From CAZMHN01 sp964566145 (lineage in GTDB: Bacteria; Patescibacteriota; Patescibacteriia; Veblenbacterales; UBA10138): a DNA stretch of 37,815 nucleotides. Both the position numbers and the translations under genes were made by a program. The notes under the pieces are model-generated. The model ran no database searches and was not told the origin of the DNA. It saw only the letters and a program-made list of their open reading frames with translations. The stretch spans positions 1 to 37,815 of the forward strand of contig CAZMHN010000006.1 in the NCBI GenBank assembly GCA_964566145.1, in the 5' to 3' direction. This document shows positions 31,343 to 37,815 of the stretch, in pieces (positions within the stretch are counted from its first letter, which is position 1; each line of letters opens with the position of its first letter).

Positions 31343-31699
31343 TTAGTTAGATAGTGCGGGCTTCAGTGCCTCCAGCACAAGCAGCGCGCACTTGAGCCTC
31401 GACGGGCTCGGTTCAATTCCCAAAAGATTGCGTATAGTCTGCTCATTGGCATGTTTCGCGAGTTCGATTGGCTTGCCGATAAGCTCTTCTAACAGCATAT
31501 CAGCCGCGGACAAAGAAAGCACGCACCCCTCGCCCGACCAGGCGGCCTCAGCCACCTTGTCCCCCTCCAAACGCAAGCTCACTTCCAGCCTATCCCCGCA
31601 CAAAGGATTGGCCGCCACGCCCTTCACGCCTCCTTCTACGGCACCCTTGTGGCGCGGCTTTTTGTAATGCTCAAGAACATTCTGCTGATACAAGTCCAT
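31343..31699 (-). CDS. sufU: SufU/IscU-type Fe-S scaffold or sulfur acceptor
   Basis: Receives sulfur from SufS. The 118-residue protein has three conserved cysteines, C34 (NPLCGD, with D36), C59 (GEGCVLS) and C104 (RLKCALL), the zinc/sulfur ligands of the SufU group. It is shorter than typical SufU (about 145 residues), mainly through loss of the loop inserted before the third cysteine. Starts 3 bases after sufS. No IscA or SufA carrier is in the window. Confidence 0.9.
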   Translation of the reverse strand: MDLYQQNVLEHYKKPRHKGAVEGGVKGVAANPLCGDRLEVSLRLEGDKVAEAAWSGEGCVLSLSAADMLLEELIGKPIELAKHANEQTIRNLLGIEPSPSRLKCALLVLEALKPALSN

Positions 31700-31702
31700 A
31701 GA

Positions 31703-32917
31703 TTACCCCAACAGCTTATTGGCTTCATGCAAACCTCGGACCAAGCGGTCTATTTCTTCAGTGGTGTTATACAAAGCCAAGCTGGCGCGCGTGGTGGCCG
31801 GCAGGCCGAACTTCCTATGCAGAGGCATGGTGCAGTGATGGCCCACGCGTACGCACACATCGTACTTGTCCAGCACGCTTCCCGCGTCGTGCGGATGTAC
31901 GCCCGGCAAGGTGAAAGCGAACACCGGGCCTCTGCGTTCGTGGCTTGCCGGCCCCAGTAATTTGAGCCCCGGAACTGCCTTCAGGGCCTCAAGACCGTAG
32001 ATCGTCAACTCACGCTCGTGCGCCTCAATGGCGTCCCAGCCCAGCTCTTGCAAGTAAGCCAAAGCCGCGGCCAATCCGACGGTCTCCGCAATGGGGGGCG
32101 TACCCGCTTCGAATAATTCAGGGATGCCCGCATAGGTAGCTGATTGGTACGTTACCTCCCGTATCATCGCACCTCCGTATTCGAACGCCGGCAGGCGCTC
32201 CAGCGCCTCCCTACTGCCGTACAGCACGCCGATGCCGGAAGGGCCGAACGCCTTGTGGCCGGAGAACACCAGAAAATCGCACCCCAGGGCCTGCACATCC
32301 ACGCGCTGATGCGGCACCAACTGCGCCGCATCTATGACCGTGAGCGCGCCGACCTGCTTGGCCGCACTGATTATGGAGTCCAAATCAGGAATATCGCCGG
32401 TCACGTTGGACATGCCTGTCACGCTGACCACTTTCGTCCGTTCGCTCAACACGTTGGGCAATGCGGCTATGTCGACCCTGCCGTCAGGCGTAACCGGAAT
32501 GAAGCGAAGGCCGAATCCGTACCGCTTGACCGATTCCTGCCAGGGTATCAGGTTGGCGTGATGCTCAAGCTCGGTAAGCAAGACTTCGTCCCCCGGCTTC
32601 AGTCTTTGCCCCAGGCCGAACGCCAAGGCGTTCAGGGCCGAAGTCGTGCCTTTGGCAAAAACCACTTCCGCTGATTCGCGGGCGTTAAGAAAGCCGGCTA
32701 CCGCGCTCCGGGACCGTTCGTAAGCTTCATTGGCCCGCTCCGCCAGCTTGTACACGCCGCGATGCACGTTCGCGTACGACGAACGGTAGAACTCGTCCAT
32801 GGCCTTCAAAACCGCTTCCGGCTTCTGAGCCGAGGCGGCGTTATCCAAGTACGCGATGGTCTTGTTGTCCGCGTGCTGGAATATCGGGAACTGGGAACGC
32901 ACTAAGCCGATATCCAT
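31703..32917 (-). CDS. sufS: Cysteine desulfurase SufS
   Basis: PLP enzyme that takes sulfur from cysteine for Fe-S cluster assembly. The 404-residue protein has the PLP lysine K222 in FSGHKAFGPSG, the PLP-ring aspartate in VIDAAQLVPH, and the persulfide cysteine C362 in RVGHHCTMPLH, the class II (SufS) arrangement that needs an activator such as SufU. SufU is encoded directly downstream. A 35-base gap separates it from sufD, with no clear internal promoter. Confidence 0.95.
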   Translation of the reverse strand: MDIGLVRSQFPIFQHADNKTIAYLDNAASAQKPEAVLKAMDEFYRSSYANVHRGVYKLAERANEAYERSRSAVAGFLNARESAEVVFAKGTTSALNALAFGLGQRLKPGDEVLLTELEHHANLIPWQESVKRYGFGLRFIPVTPDGRVDIAALPNVLSERTKVVSVTGMSNVTGDIPDLDSIISAAKQVGALTVIDAAQLVPHQRVDVQALGCDFLVFSGHKAFGPSGIGVLYGSREALERLPAFEYGGAMIREVTYQSATYAGIPELFEAGTPPIAETVGLAAALAYLQELGWDAIEAHERELTIYGLEALKAVPGLKLLGPASHERRGPVFAFTLPGVHPHDAGSVLDKYDVCVRVGHHCTMPLHRKFGLPATTRASLALYNTTEEIDRLVRGLHEANKLLG

Positions 32918-32952
32918 AGTTTACAAAAGCCACACTACCAAGCGCGGCTGTA

Positions 32953-33696
32953 TTACGCAAGTGTCTGCAAGTTCCCGCGTAGCTCGCCCGGCACGCCTAT
33001 GAGTGCCGGCGCCAGAAACGCCTGCATGAGCAGGGCTTGGACCGAGGCCAAGGATAGTCCGCGCGAGCGAAGGTAGAACAGCTCTTCCTCATCGGGCCTG
33101 CCTATGGTCGCTCCGTGCGAAGCCCGCACATCGTCGGCCAGTATCTCAAGCTCTGGGTCTGAAACGGCCTGCGCCTTATCGCCCATGAGCAAGACCTTAT
33201 CCGACAGGTACGTATCGGTTCCGTTGGCGCCTGCGGCTATGCTCAGCATGCCTTTCAGCTGGCTTATGGAACTGTCGCGCTGTACGCGCCTGGCCACGAT
33301 GCGTCCCGTGGTCTTGGGGGCCGCGTGTTCGAGCACACAGTCGAATCGGGCGCTACCTGAACCGCTGCCTAGAGCGGCTACCTGCATATGGACCGCGGCG
33401 CTCTCGCCTACGAGTTTCACCCTCAGCCGCGCGATGCACTCCTGCTCCGCCTTACCCGCGAGCGACACCGTAAACTGGGCTCCGGCCGCCACCTCGGCCT
33501 CCAGCTCAAGGTACGGGAACAGCTTCGGTACGATGAGGTGCACGCCTGAACCTACTCCGACCGCGAGCCGCACCGGCGTTTCCTGCGGGTCGCCACGGGC
33601 CACAAGCGTGGCTACGCACCGAGGCTGTATAGCCACTGTGCCTTCATGCGGCAGGTTCAGGTCCAACGTACCAAGATTGCCTGTAAGAACTTTCAT
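32953..33696 (-). CDS. sufD: SufD-like Fe-S assembly protein (short form)
   Basis: A 247-residue beta-helix protein homologous to the C-terminal half of SufB/SufD. The C-terminal blocks EILADDVRASHGATIGRPDEEELFYLRSRGL correspond closely to those in SufB (VRCADVQVEHEAVV and EEQLFYLRSRGL). Normal SufD has over 400 residues; here the N-terminal helical domain is missing and the frame starts straight in the beta region. It presumably pairs with SufB in the SufBCD complex. It starts 5 bases after sufB. No sign of a frameshifted upstream remainder. Confidence 0.85.
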   Translation of the reverse strand: MKVLTGNLGTLDLNLPHEGTVAIQPRCVATLVARGDPQETPVRLAVGVGSGVHLIVPKLFPYLELEAEVAAGAQFTVSLAGKAEQECIARLRVKLVGESAAVHMQVAALGSGSGSARFDCVLEHAAPKTTGRIVARRVQRDSSISQLKGMLSIAAGANGTDTYLSDKVLLMGDKAQAVSDPELEILADDVRASHGATIGRPDEEELFYLRSRGLSLASVQALLMQAFLAPALIGVPGELRGNLQTLA

Positions 33697-33701
33697 ACTG
33701 G

Positions 33702-35108
33702 TCAGCCAACGCTTCCGTCCATCTCCAGCCGTATCAGGCGGTTCAGCTCCACGGCGTACTCGAGCGGAAGCTCTTTTGCAATTGGCTCAATGAACCCGGC
33801 CACTATCAGGCTCGTGGCCTCATTCTCAGCGAGTCCGCGCGAGCGGAGATAGAACAGCTGTTCTTCCCCGACCTTTGAAACCACCGCCTCGTGCTCCACT
33901 TGCACATCGGCGCAACGTACGTCGTTCGTGGGGTACGTATCCGACCTCGACTGCGGATCCATGAGCAGAGCGTCGCACTTCACTTTGGCCTTGCTGTTTT
34001 TTGCATGTGCGGCCACATGCAGGAGTCCGCGGTAGCTCGTCCGCCCGCCGCCGTGCGAGATCGATTTGGAAACTATGTTGCTGGAAGTGTCCGGAGCCAA
34101 ATGCACGGCTTTGGCGCCAGCGTCCTGGTGCTGTCCCGGCCCGGCATAGGCCAGGGAGAGGATGTCCGCGCGCGAACCCCTGCCCTTCATATAAACGCTT
34201 GGGTACTTCATGGTCACCTTGCTTCCGAAATTCCCGTCCACCCACTCCACTACAGCACCCTCGTAGGCCATGGCGCGCTTTGTGACCAGGTTGTACACGT
34301 CGTTGCTCCAGTTCTGCATGGTGGTGTAACGCACGCGACTAAAGGGCTTAGCGATTATCTCCACCACGGCGCAGTGCAGTGAGTCCACGGCGTACACAGG
34401 CGCAGTGCACCCTTCCACGTAATTCACGAGACTCCCTTCCTCGGCAATGATGAGCGTGCGTTCGAACTGACCCATGTTCTGCGCGTTCAGCCTGAAGTAA
34501 GCCTGCAACGGCACTTTCACCTGCACGCCCCTGGGCACGTACACGAACGAGCCGCCGCTCCACACGGCGGTGTTCAGGGCGGCGAACTTGTTGTCGTTCA
34601 AGGGCACCACGCTACCGAAGTACTGCTTCAGGATATCGGGGTGCTCGCGTAAGGCCGTATCCGTATCCATGAAAATAACCCCCTGCTTCTTCCACTCCTC
34701 TTTTAAATTGTGGTAGATGGCCTCGGAATCGTACTGCGCTCCCACTCCGCTCAAGAACTTGGCTTCGGCCTGGGGTATGCCCAGCTTGTCGAACGTCTGC
34801 TTTATCTTGGGCGGCACCTTGTCCCAGGAGGCCGCCTGCCGCTCCGAAGGCTTCAGGTAGTACCGGATGGATTGGAAATCTATGTGGGACAGGTCGGCAC
34901 CCCACATAGGTACGGTGCGCTTCTCGAACGCTTCCATGGCCCGCAAGCGCCGCTCAAGCATCCAGCCGGGCTCGTTCTTGATATGTGAAATCTCCTCAAC
35001 CACGCGCTTGGAAAGCCCGGGCGGAATCGAATACACCGGCTCTATGTCGTCATAGAATCCGTACTGGTACGAACCGACGGCGCGTCCTACTGGCTCGTTA
35101 TCCGCCAT
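33702..35108 (-). CDS. sufB: Fe-S cluster assembly scaffold SufB
   Basis: Main scaffold of the SufBCD complex, on which clusters are built. The 468-residue protein is full length for the family: N-terminal helical domain with SHIKNEPGWMLERRLRAMEAF, then the long right-handed beta-helix with GSFVYVPRGVQV, EGSLVNYVEGCTAP, TMQNWSNDVYNLVTKRA and VSKSISHGGGRTSYRG. The cysteine in VEGCTAP matches the conserved position thought to accept sulfur. It overlaps sufC by 11 bases. Confidence 0.96.
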   Translation of the reverse strand: MADNEPVGRAVGSYQYGFYDDIEPVYSIPPGLSKRVVEEISHIKNEPGWMLERRLRAMEAFEKRTVPMWGADLSHIDFQSIRYYLKPSERQAASWDKVPPKIKQTFDKLGIPQAEAKFLSGVGAQYDSEAIYHNLKEEWKKQGVIFMDTDTALREHPDILKQYFGSVVPLNDNKFAALNTAVWSGGSFVYVPRGVQVKVPLQAYFRLNAQNMGQFERTLIIAEEGSLVNYVEGCTAPVYAVDSLHCAVVEIIAKPFSRVRYTTMQNWSNDVYNLVTKRAMAYEGAVVEWVDGNFGSKVTMKYPSVYMKGRGSRADILSLAYAGPGQHQDAGAKAVHLAPDTSSNIVSKSISHGGGRTSYRGLLHVAAHAKNSKAKVKCDALLMDPQSRSDTYPTNDVRCADVQVEHEAVVSKVGEEQLFYLRSRGLAENEATSLIVAGFIEPIAKELPLEYAVELNRLIRLEMDGSVG

Positions 35109-35865
35109 GCGGCGCTTCCCTCAGGAACGGCTGGTAACCTGCATGTTCGACCTGCTGTATGAGCTCCGGCCCGCCGGAGTGCAGGATGCGGCCGTTCGTA
35201 ATGATGTGTACATGCGTAGGCTCAAGCAAGTGCAGCAGCCGCTGATAGTGGGTAATGACCAGGCATGCGAACTCGGGGCCTCTAAGCTTGTTCACGCTCC
35301 TGGCCACGAGCCTCAACGCATCCACGTCCAAGCCTGAATCAGTTTCGTCCAGCACTGCCAATCGGGGCCGCAACAGCATGAGCTGCAGCACCTCCAGTCG
35401 TTTTCGTTCGCCTCCGGAAAACCCTTCGTGGACATCGCGCTCCAACAGGCCCGGCTTCAGCCCCAGCTCCCATACGGCCGGCTCAAGCACCTCTTGAAAT
35501 CCTTTTGGTGTGTAAGGCTTTTCCCCACGGGCTTCCCGGTGCGCATTCACGGCCGCACGCAAGAACTGGTCGGCTTGAAGCCCGCTGATGGCAGGCTGCG
35601 TCTGGAACGCCAGGAACACGCCTGCTCGCGAACGCTCTTCCGGCTTCATGGCCATGAGGTCCGCGCCCCGGAACAGCACGCTGCCGGACGTCACCGCGTA
35701 CGCCGGATGGCCCATGAGCACGGAGGCCAAGGTACTCTTGCCTGAACCGTTCGGGCCCATGAGCGCATGAACCTCTCCCTGGTCCACCTGCAAGCTGACT
35801 CCGCGCAGTATCTCCTTGCCCCCAACGACCGCGTGAAGGTCGTGTACGTCCAAAAGCGGCGACAT
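35098..35865 (-). CDS. sufC: Fe-S assembly ATPase SufC
   Basis: ABC-type ATPase that drives conformational change in SufBCD. The 255-residue protein has Walker A GPNGSGKST (about 37-45), Q-loop AFQTQPAI, signature FSGGERKRLEV, and Walker B LAVLDETDSGLDVD with the SufC-typical ETDSGLD, then the H-loop VITHYQRLL. Starts 6 bases after the superoxide dismutase stop. Order sufC-B-D-S-U is the common SUF order. Confidence 0.96.
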   Translation of the reverse strand: MSPLLDVHDLHAVVGGKEILRGVSLQVDQGEVHALMGPNGSGKSTLASVLMGHPAYAVTSGSVLFRGADLMAMKPEERSRAGVFLAFQTQPAISGLQADQFLRAAVNAHREARGEKPYTPKGFQEVLEPAVWELGLKPGLLERDVHEGFSGGERKRLEVLQLMLLRPRLAVLDETDSGLDVDALRLVARSVNKLRGPEFACLVITHYQRLLHLLEPTHVHIITNGRILHSGGPELIQQVEHAGYQPFLREAPHGG

Positions 35866-35871
35866 GCGGTG

Positions 35872-36471
35872 CTAGCCTAACCTTTCGGCTACCGTTTCCC
35901 AGTTCACCACGTTCCACCACGCTTCAACGTACTCGGGGCGACGATTTTGATACTTCAGGTAATACGCGTGCTCCCACACATCCAGACACAAAAGCGGATT
36001 CATGCCTTGCGACAAGGGGTTGTCTTGGTTAGGCGTGCCAAGGATGACCAGTTTTCCGCTCGCGTCACGGGCCAGCCATGCCCAGCCGCTACCGAACAGC
36101 CCCAGGGCGGTTTTGGTGAACGCTTCCTTGAATTTACCGAAATCGCCGAAGCTATTGGCTACCGCCTCGCCCAACGCCCCCTGCGGTTCACCGCCGCCCT
36201 GCGGGCGCATGGAAGTCCAGAACATGGAATGGTTCAGGTGTCCGCCGCCGTGGTTCCTCAAGGCCATCTGCACGGCTTCCGGCGCTTGCGCGTAGTTCTT
36301 CACTATGTCTTCCAGGGGCTTACCTTCCCACTCAGGGGCCTGTTGCAAAGCCTCGTTCAGCTTGCTGACGTAGGTCGCGTGGTGCTTATCGTGGTGCACC
36401 TCCATGGTCTTGGCGTCAAGGTACGGCTCGAGCGCGTTGAAGGCGTATGGGAGCTTAGGCAGTTCGAACAT
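35872..36471 (-). CDS. sodA: Superoxide dismutase (Fe/Mn family)
   Basis: Converts superoxide to oxygen and hydrogen peroxide. The 199-residue protein has all four metal ligands: H26 (MEVHHDKHHATYV), H81 (NHSMFW), D164 and H168 (LDVWEHAYYLKYQNRRPEY). No signal peptide, so it is cytoplasmic. Fe or Mn use cannot be decided by eye. Its place between the Rrf2 regulator and sufC ties superoxide defence to Fe-S assembly and suggests that this fermentative cell meets oxygen. Confidence 0.95.
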   Translation of the reverse strand: MFELPKLPYAFNALEPYLDAKTMEVHHDKHHATYVSKLNEALQQAPEWEGKPLEDIVKNYAQAPEAVQMALRNHGGGHLNHSMFWTSMRPQGGGEPQGALGEAVANSFGDFGKFKEAFTKTALGLFGSGWAWLARDASGKLVILGTPNQDNPLSQGMNPLLCLDVWEHAYYLKYQNRRPEYVEAWWNVVNWETVAERLG

Positions 36472-36482
36472 ATGGTATGTGG

Positions 36483-36899
36483 TTAGGATTTAGCGGCCGC
36501 TTTCACAACGTCGGCCAACGTTTTAGATTTCAACGTGTCGAACAATTGACGGTGCAATTCCCGCCAGCCCGTCTTCCGCTCGCAGGCCGCCGCACGTTCG
36601 CAACAACTGCTACAGTGCGTACACACGACAGGCTCGAGCGTTCCTTCCAGCGCCGAGAGCACGTCTATAAGCTTGATGGTTCCCGCATCCCTGCTCAGCC
36701 GATAGCCGCCGCCCCGGCCTTCGCGGCTTTCCACGATGCCGGCCCGAACCAGCGTAACCGCGACCTGTTCCAAGTACTTGCGCGGCAGGTGCTGTCCCGC
36801 CGCCAATCCCGCCAGGCTCACGTAAGTCCCTTTGGGCACCCGCGCAAGCTCCCTGAGCAGAAACAGCCCGTAGTCCCCATTGGCTGATAAGCTAAGCAT
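36483..36899 (-). CDS. Rrf2-family Fe-S-sensing regulator (IscR/SufR-like)
   Basis: A 138-residue winged-helix regulator. The N-terminus (LSANGDYGLFLLRELAR, then HLPRKYLEQVAVTLVRAGIVES and RGGGYRLSR) is the Rrf2 DNA-binding domain. Cysteines C93, C96, C99, C100 and C106 in the segment 92-107 occupy the region of the three cluster ligands of IscR (usual spacing C-x5-C-x5-C), so it likely holds an Fe-S cluster. It heads the sod-suf operon. A 10-bp inverted repeat overlaps its promoter, and the -10 box ends six bases before the ATG. Confidence 0.9.
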   Translation of the reverse strand: MLSLSANGDYGLFLLRELARVPKGTYVSLAGLAAGQHLPRKYLEQVAVTLVRAGIVESREGRGGGYRLSRDAGTIKLIDVLSALEGTLEPVVCTHCSSCCERAAACERKTGWRELHRQLFDTLKSKTLADVVKAAAKS

Positions 36900-36905
36900 G
36901 TTCCC

Positions 36906-36940
36906 AGTATAACAAAACTCCTACCTTCTGGGTAGGAGTT
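36906..36940 (-). promoter_or_regulatory. Promoter and inverted-repeat site of the SUF operon
   Basis: On the minus strand the inverted repeat AACTCCTACC (36940-36931), CAGAA, GGTAGGAGTT (36925-36916) is followed by TTGT and the -10 box TATACT (36911-36906), then six bases to the rrf2 ATG. The repeat occupies the -35/spacer zone, where a repressor operator would sit. It could also act as a terminator for the upstream gene (stop at 36952), since the stem ends in TT followed by TTGTT. Both roles may coexist. Confidence 0.65.
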
Positions 36941-36951
36941 AGAAACAGTCA

Positions 36952-37815
36952 CTATAAGGTGGTAATGGGCCTGGATTGAGTTACGTAGAACTTGCCTTTC
37001 TGGAATGCCCACTCGATGTCGCACGGGAAACCGTAGTGCTTTTCTATCCCCAGGCATATCCTGGCTAACTCCATTATTTGCCTGCCTGTTAACTTCTGCT
37101 TACCGCCTTGGGTCTTGCCAAGATTCTTCCAAACGTTGCCACCTCCTGGCTTACCGTAGAGTGCACGGGGCTGTTCCGACACGTTGATATCCAAAAGCTC
37201 GAATTTTTTCTTGCCCACCACGTACGAATCAGGAGTTATCTGTCCGGATACTATAGCTTCACCCAGTCCCAACCCGGCTTCGATTATCATTTGATTCTTA
37301 TCCTTGGTCACAGGGTGCACTGTGAAAGCTATGCCGGAAATTTCAGATTGCACCATATGCTGTACCACCACGGCCACCGACACTTTGGCCCTGTGCAGTT
37401 TTTTCTCGTGCCGGTAAAAAATGGCGCGCGGTGTGAACAGCGAACTCCAGCACTGCTTCACCCTACCCAGGAGCGTTTTCTCCGTAGTGTTCAAATAGCT
37501 TTCCAGCTCCCCTGCCCAGCTCGCCTGGCTTGAGTCTTCGGCTGTGGCGCTGGACCGCACGGCCACGAACTTGGCTTTCATCTTTTTGAACTCACCTAGT
37601 ATCTCTATTTGCAGGTCCTTGGGCATCCGGGCGTCGTGGATAAGGTCGCGGATGACGACCGAGTACCGCTCGACCGAGTTCACGTCCTTATGGTTCACTT
37701 TTTTGAGCTGTGCCTCGATATCAACCTCCAGATCAGTTTCATGCAAGAATCTGTCGAAGGCGCCAGCCAGCACCACAAACCCGGGCGGCACTGGGATGCC
37801 GGCCTGAGTCATCTC
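36952..37815 (-). CDS. PEP synthase/PPDK-type ATP-grasp protein, 5' end outside the window
   Basis: The visible 287 residues are the nucleotide-binding (PPDK_N) domain: GIPVPPGFVVL, the ATP-site VAVRSSATAEDSSQASWAGE, GIAFTVHPVTKD, EAGLGLGEAIVSGQITPDSY, and DIEWAF. The frame is open through the window edge, and the true start lies beyond, since EMTQAG normally follows a KGANLG block. The stop comes right after VTQSRPITTL, the point where the swivel and PEP-binding domains normally continue. So this is an ATP-grasp domain without its phosphohistidine domain. The swivel protein at 25810-27099 is a possible partner. Confidence 0.85.
   Translation of the reverse strand, partial: EMTQAGIPVPPGFVVLAGAFDRFLHETDLEVDIEAQLKKVNHKDVNSVERYSVVIRDLIHDARMPKDLQIEILGEFKKMKAKFVAVRSSATAEDSSQASWAGELESYLNTTEKTLLGRVKQCWSSLFTPRAIFYRHEKKLHRAKVSVAVVVQHMVQSEISGIAFTVHPVTKDKNQMIIEAGLGLGEAIVSGQITPDSYVVGKKKFELLDINVSEQPRALYGKPGGGNVWKNLGKTQGGKQKLTGRQIMELARICLGIEKHYGFPCDIEWAFQKGKFYVTQSRPITTL

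Noticed and set aside
1..37815. CRISPR arrays or cas genes
   Set aside because: No regularly spaced repeats were noticed and no ORF resembles a Cas protein.

Overview
The window looks like a chromosomal segment of a small-genome bacterium of the Candidate Phyla Radiation (Patescibacteria), probably a Parcubacteria-like lineage. This rests on gene content: a DUF4012 giant next to glycosyltransferases, a half-size MFS protein, a DUF5654 protein, a short SufD, tightly overlapping genes, and an acetate-forming energy module. No marker allows a firmer taxonomic placement. TGA is used as a stop codon (for example at 23026 and 27096), so this is not the recoded Gracilibacteria/Absconditabacteria group. 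GC is high by eye, except in a few AT-richer genes (25810-27099 and 30244-30855). Nearly all genes lie on the minus strand.

Layout: 1-2036 holds pterin carbinolamine dehydratase and ftsX/ftsE. 2058-2469 holds tRNA-Thr and tRNA-Gly, a duplicated tRNA 3' end and a hairpin-rich spacer. 2532-7645 holds a PpiC foldase, an FtsB/DivIC-like protein, a 31-residue membrane peptide, lepA, murJ and a 53-codon leader ORF. 7694-14929 is a surface-glycan operon (polyprenyl-phosphate sugar transferase, three GT4 glycosyltransferases, DUF4012 protein). 14993-15382 is the RNase P RNA with its own promoter and terminator. 15529-18117 holds an orphan transposase-type HTH protein, RNase HI and RecJ. 18156-21019 encodes a 2-oxoacid:ferredoxin oxidoreductase and a DUF5654 protein.

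21072-25793 is the most unusual part. Five orotate-phosphoribosyltransferase-fold proteins of two subtypes (A and B) and one LOG-family phosphoribohydrolase are translationally coupled in one operon, in the order A1-B1-A2-LOG1-B2-B3. A second LOG-type gene is transcribed divergently from a near-consensus promoter. All five PRTases keep the acidic DD of the PRPP loop, but the following TTGG(S/T) loop is altered differently in each one. I know of no described system with this make-up. A nucleotide base-exchange or nucleotide-analogue pathway is the simplest inference.

25810-29844 is a four-gene operon (PfkB sugar kinase, PduL, acetate kinase, phosphohistidine swivel protein). With the KorAB enzyme it gives a route from 2-oxoacid to acyl-CoA, acyl phosphate and acid plus ATP. 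29892-30855 encodes two small membrane proteins. 30930-36899 is a SUF iron-sulfur operon headed by an Rrf2 regulator and including superoxide dismutase, fitting the need to build and protect the Fe-S clusters of the ferredoxin-dependent enzyme. The right edge holds a partial stand-alone ATP-grasp (PPDK_N) protein that could be the partner of the swivel protein at 25810-27099.

Regulation: recognisable promoters are TTGAC(A/C)-17-TAnnnT. Several genes (peptide at 4013, recJ, the membrane protein at 29892, rrf2) have a -10 box exactly six bases before the start codon, which predicts leaderless transcripts.
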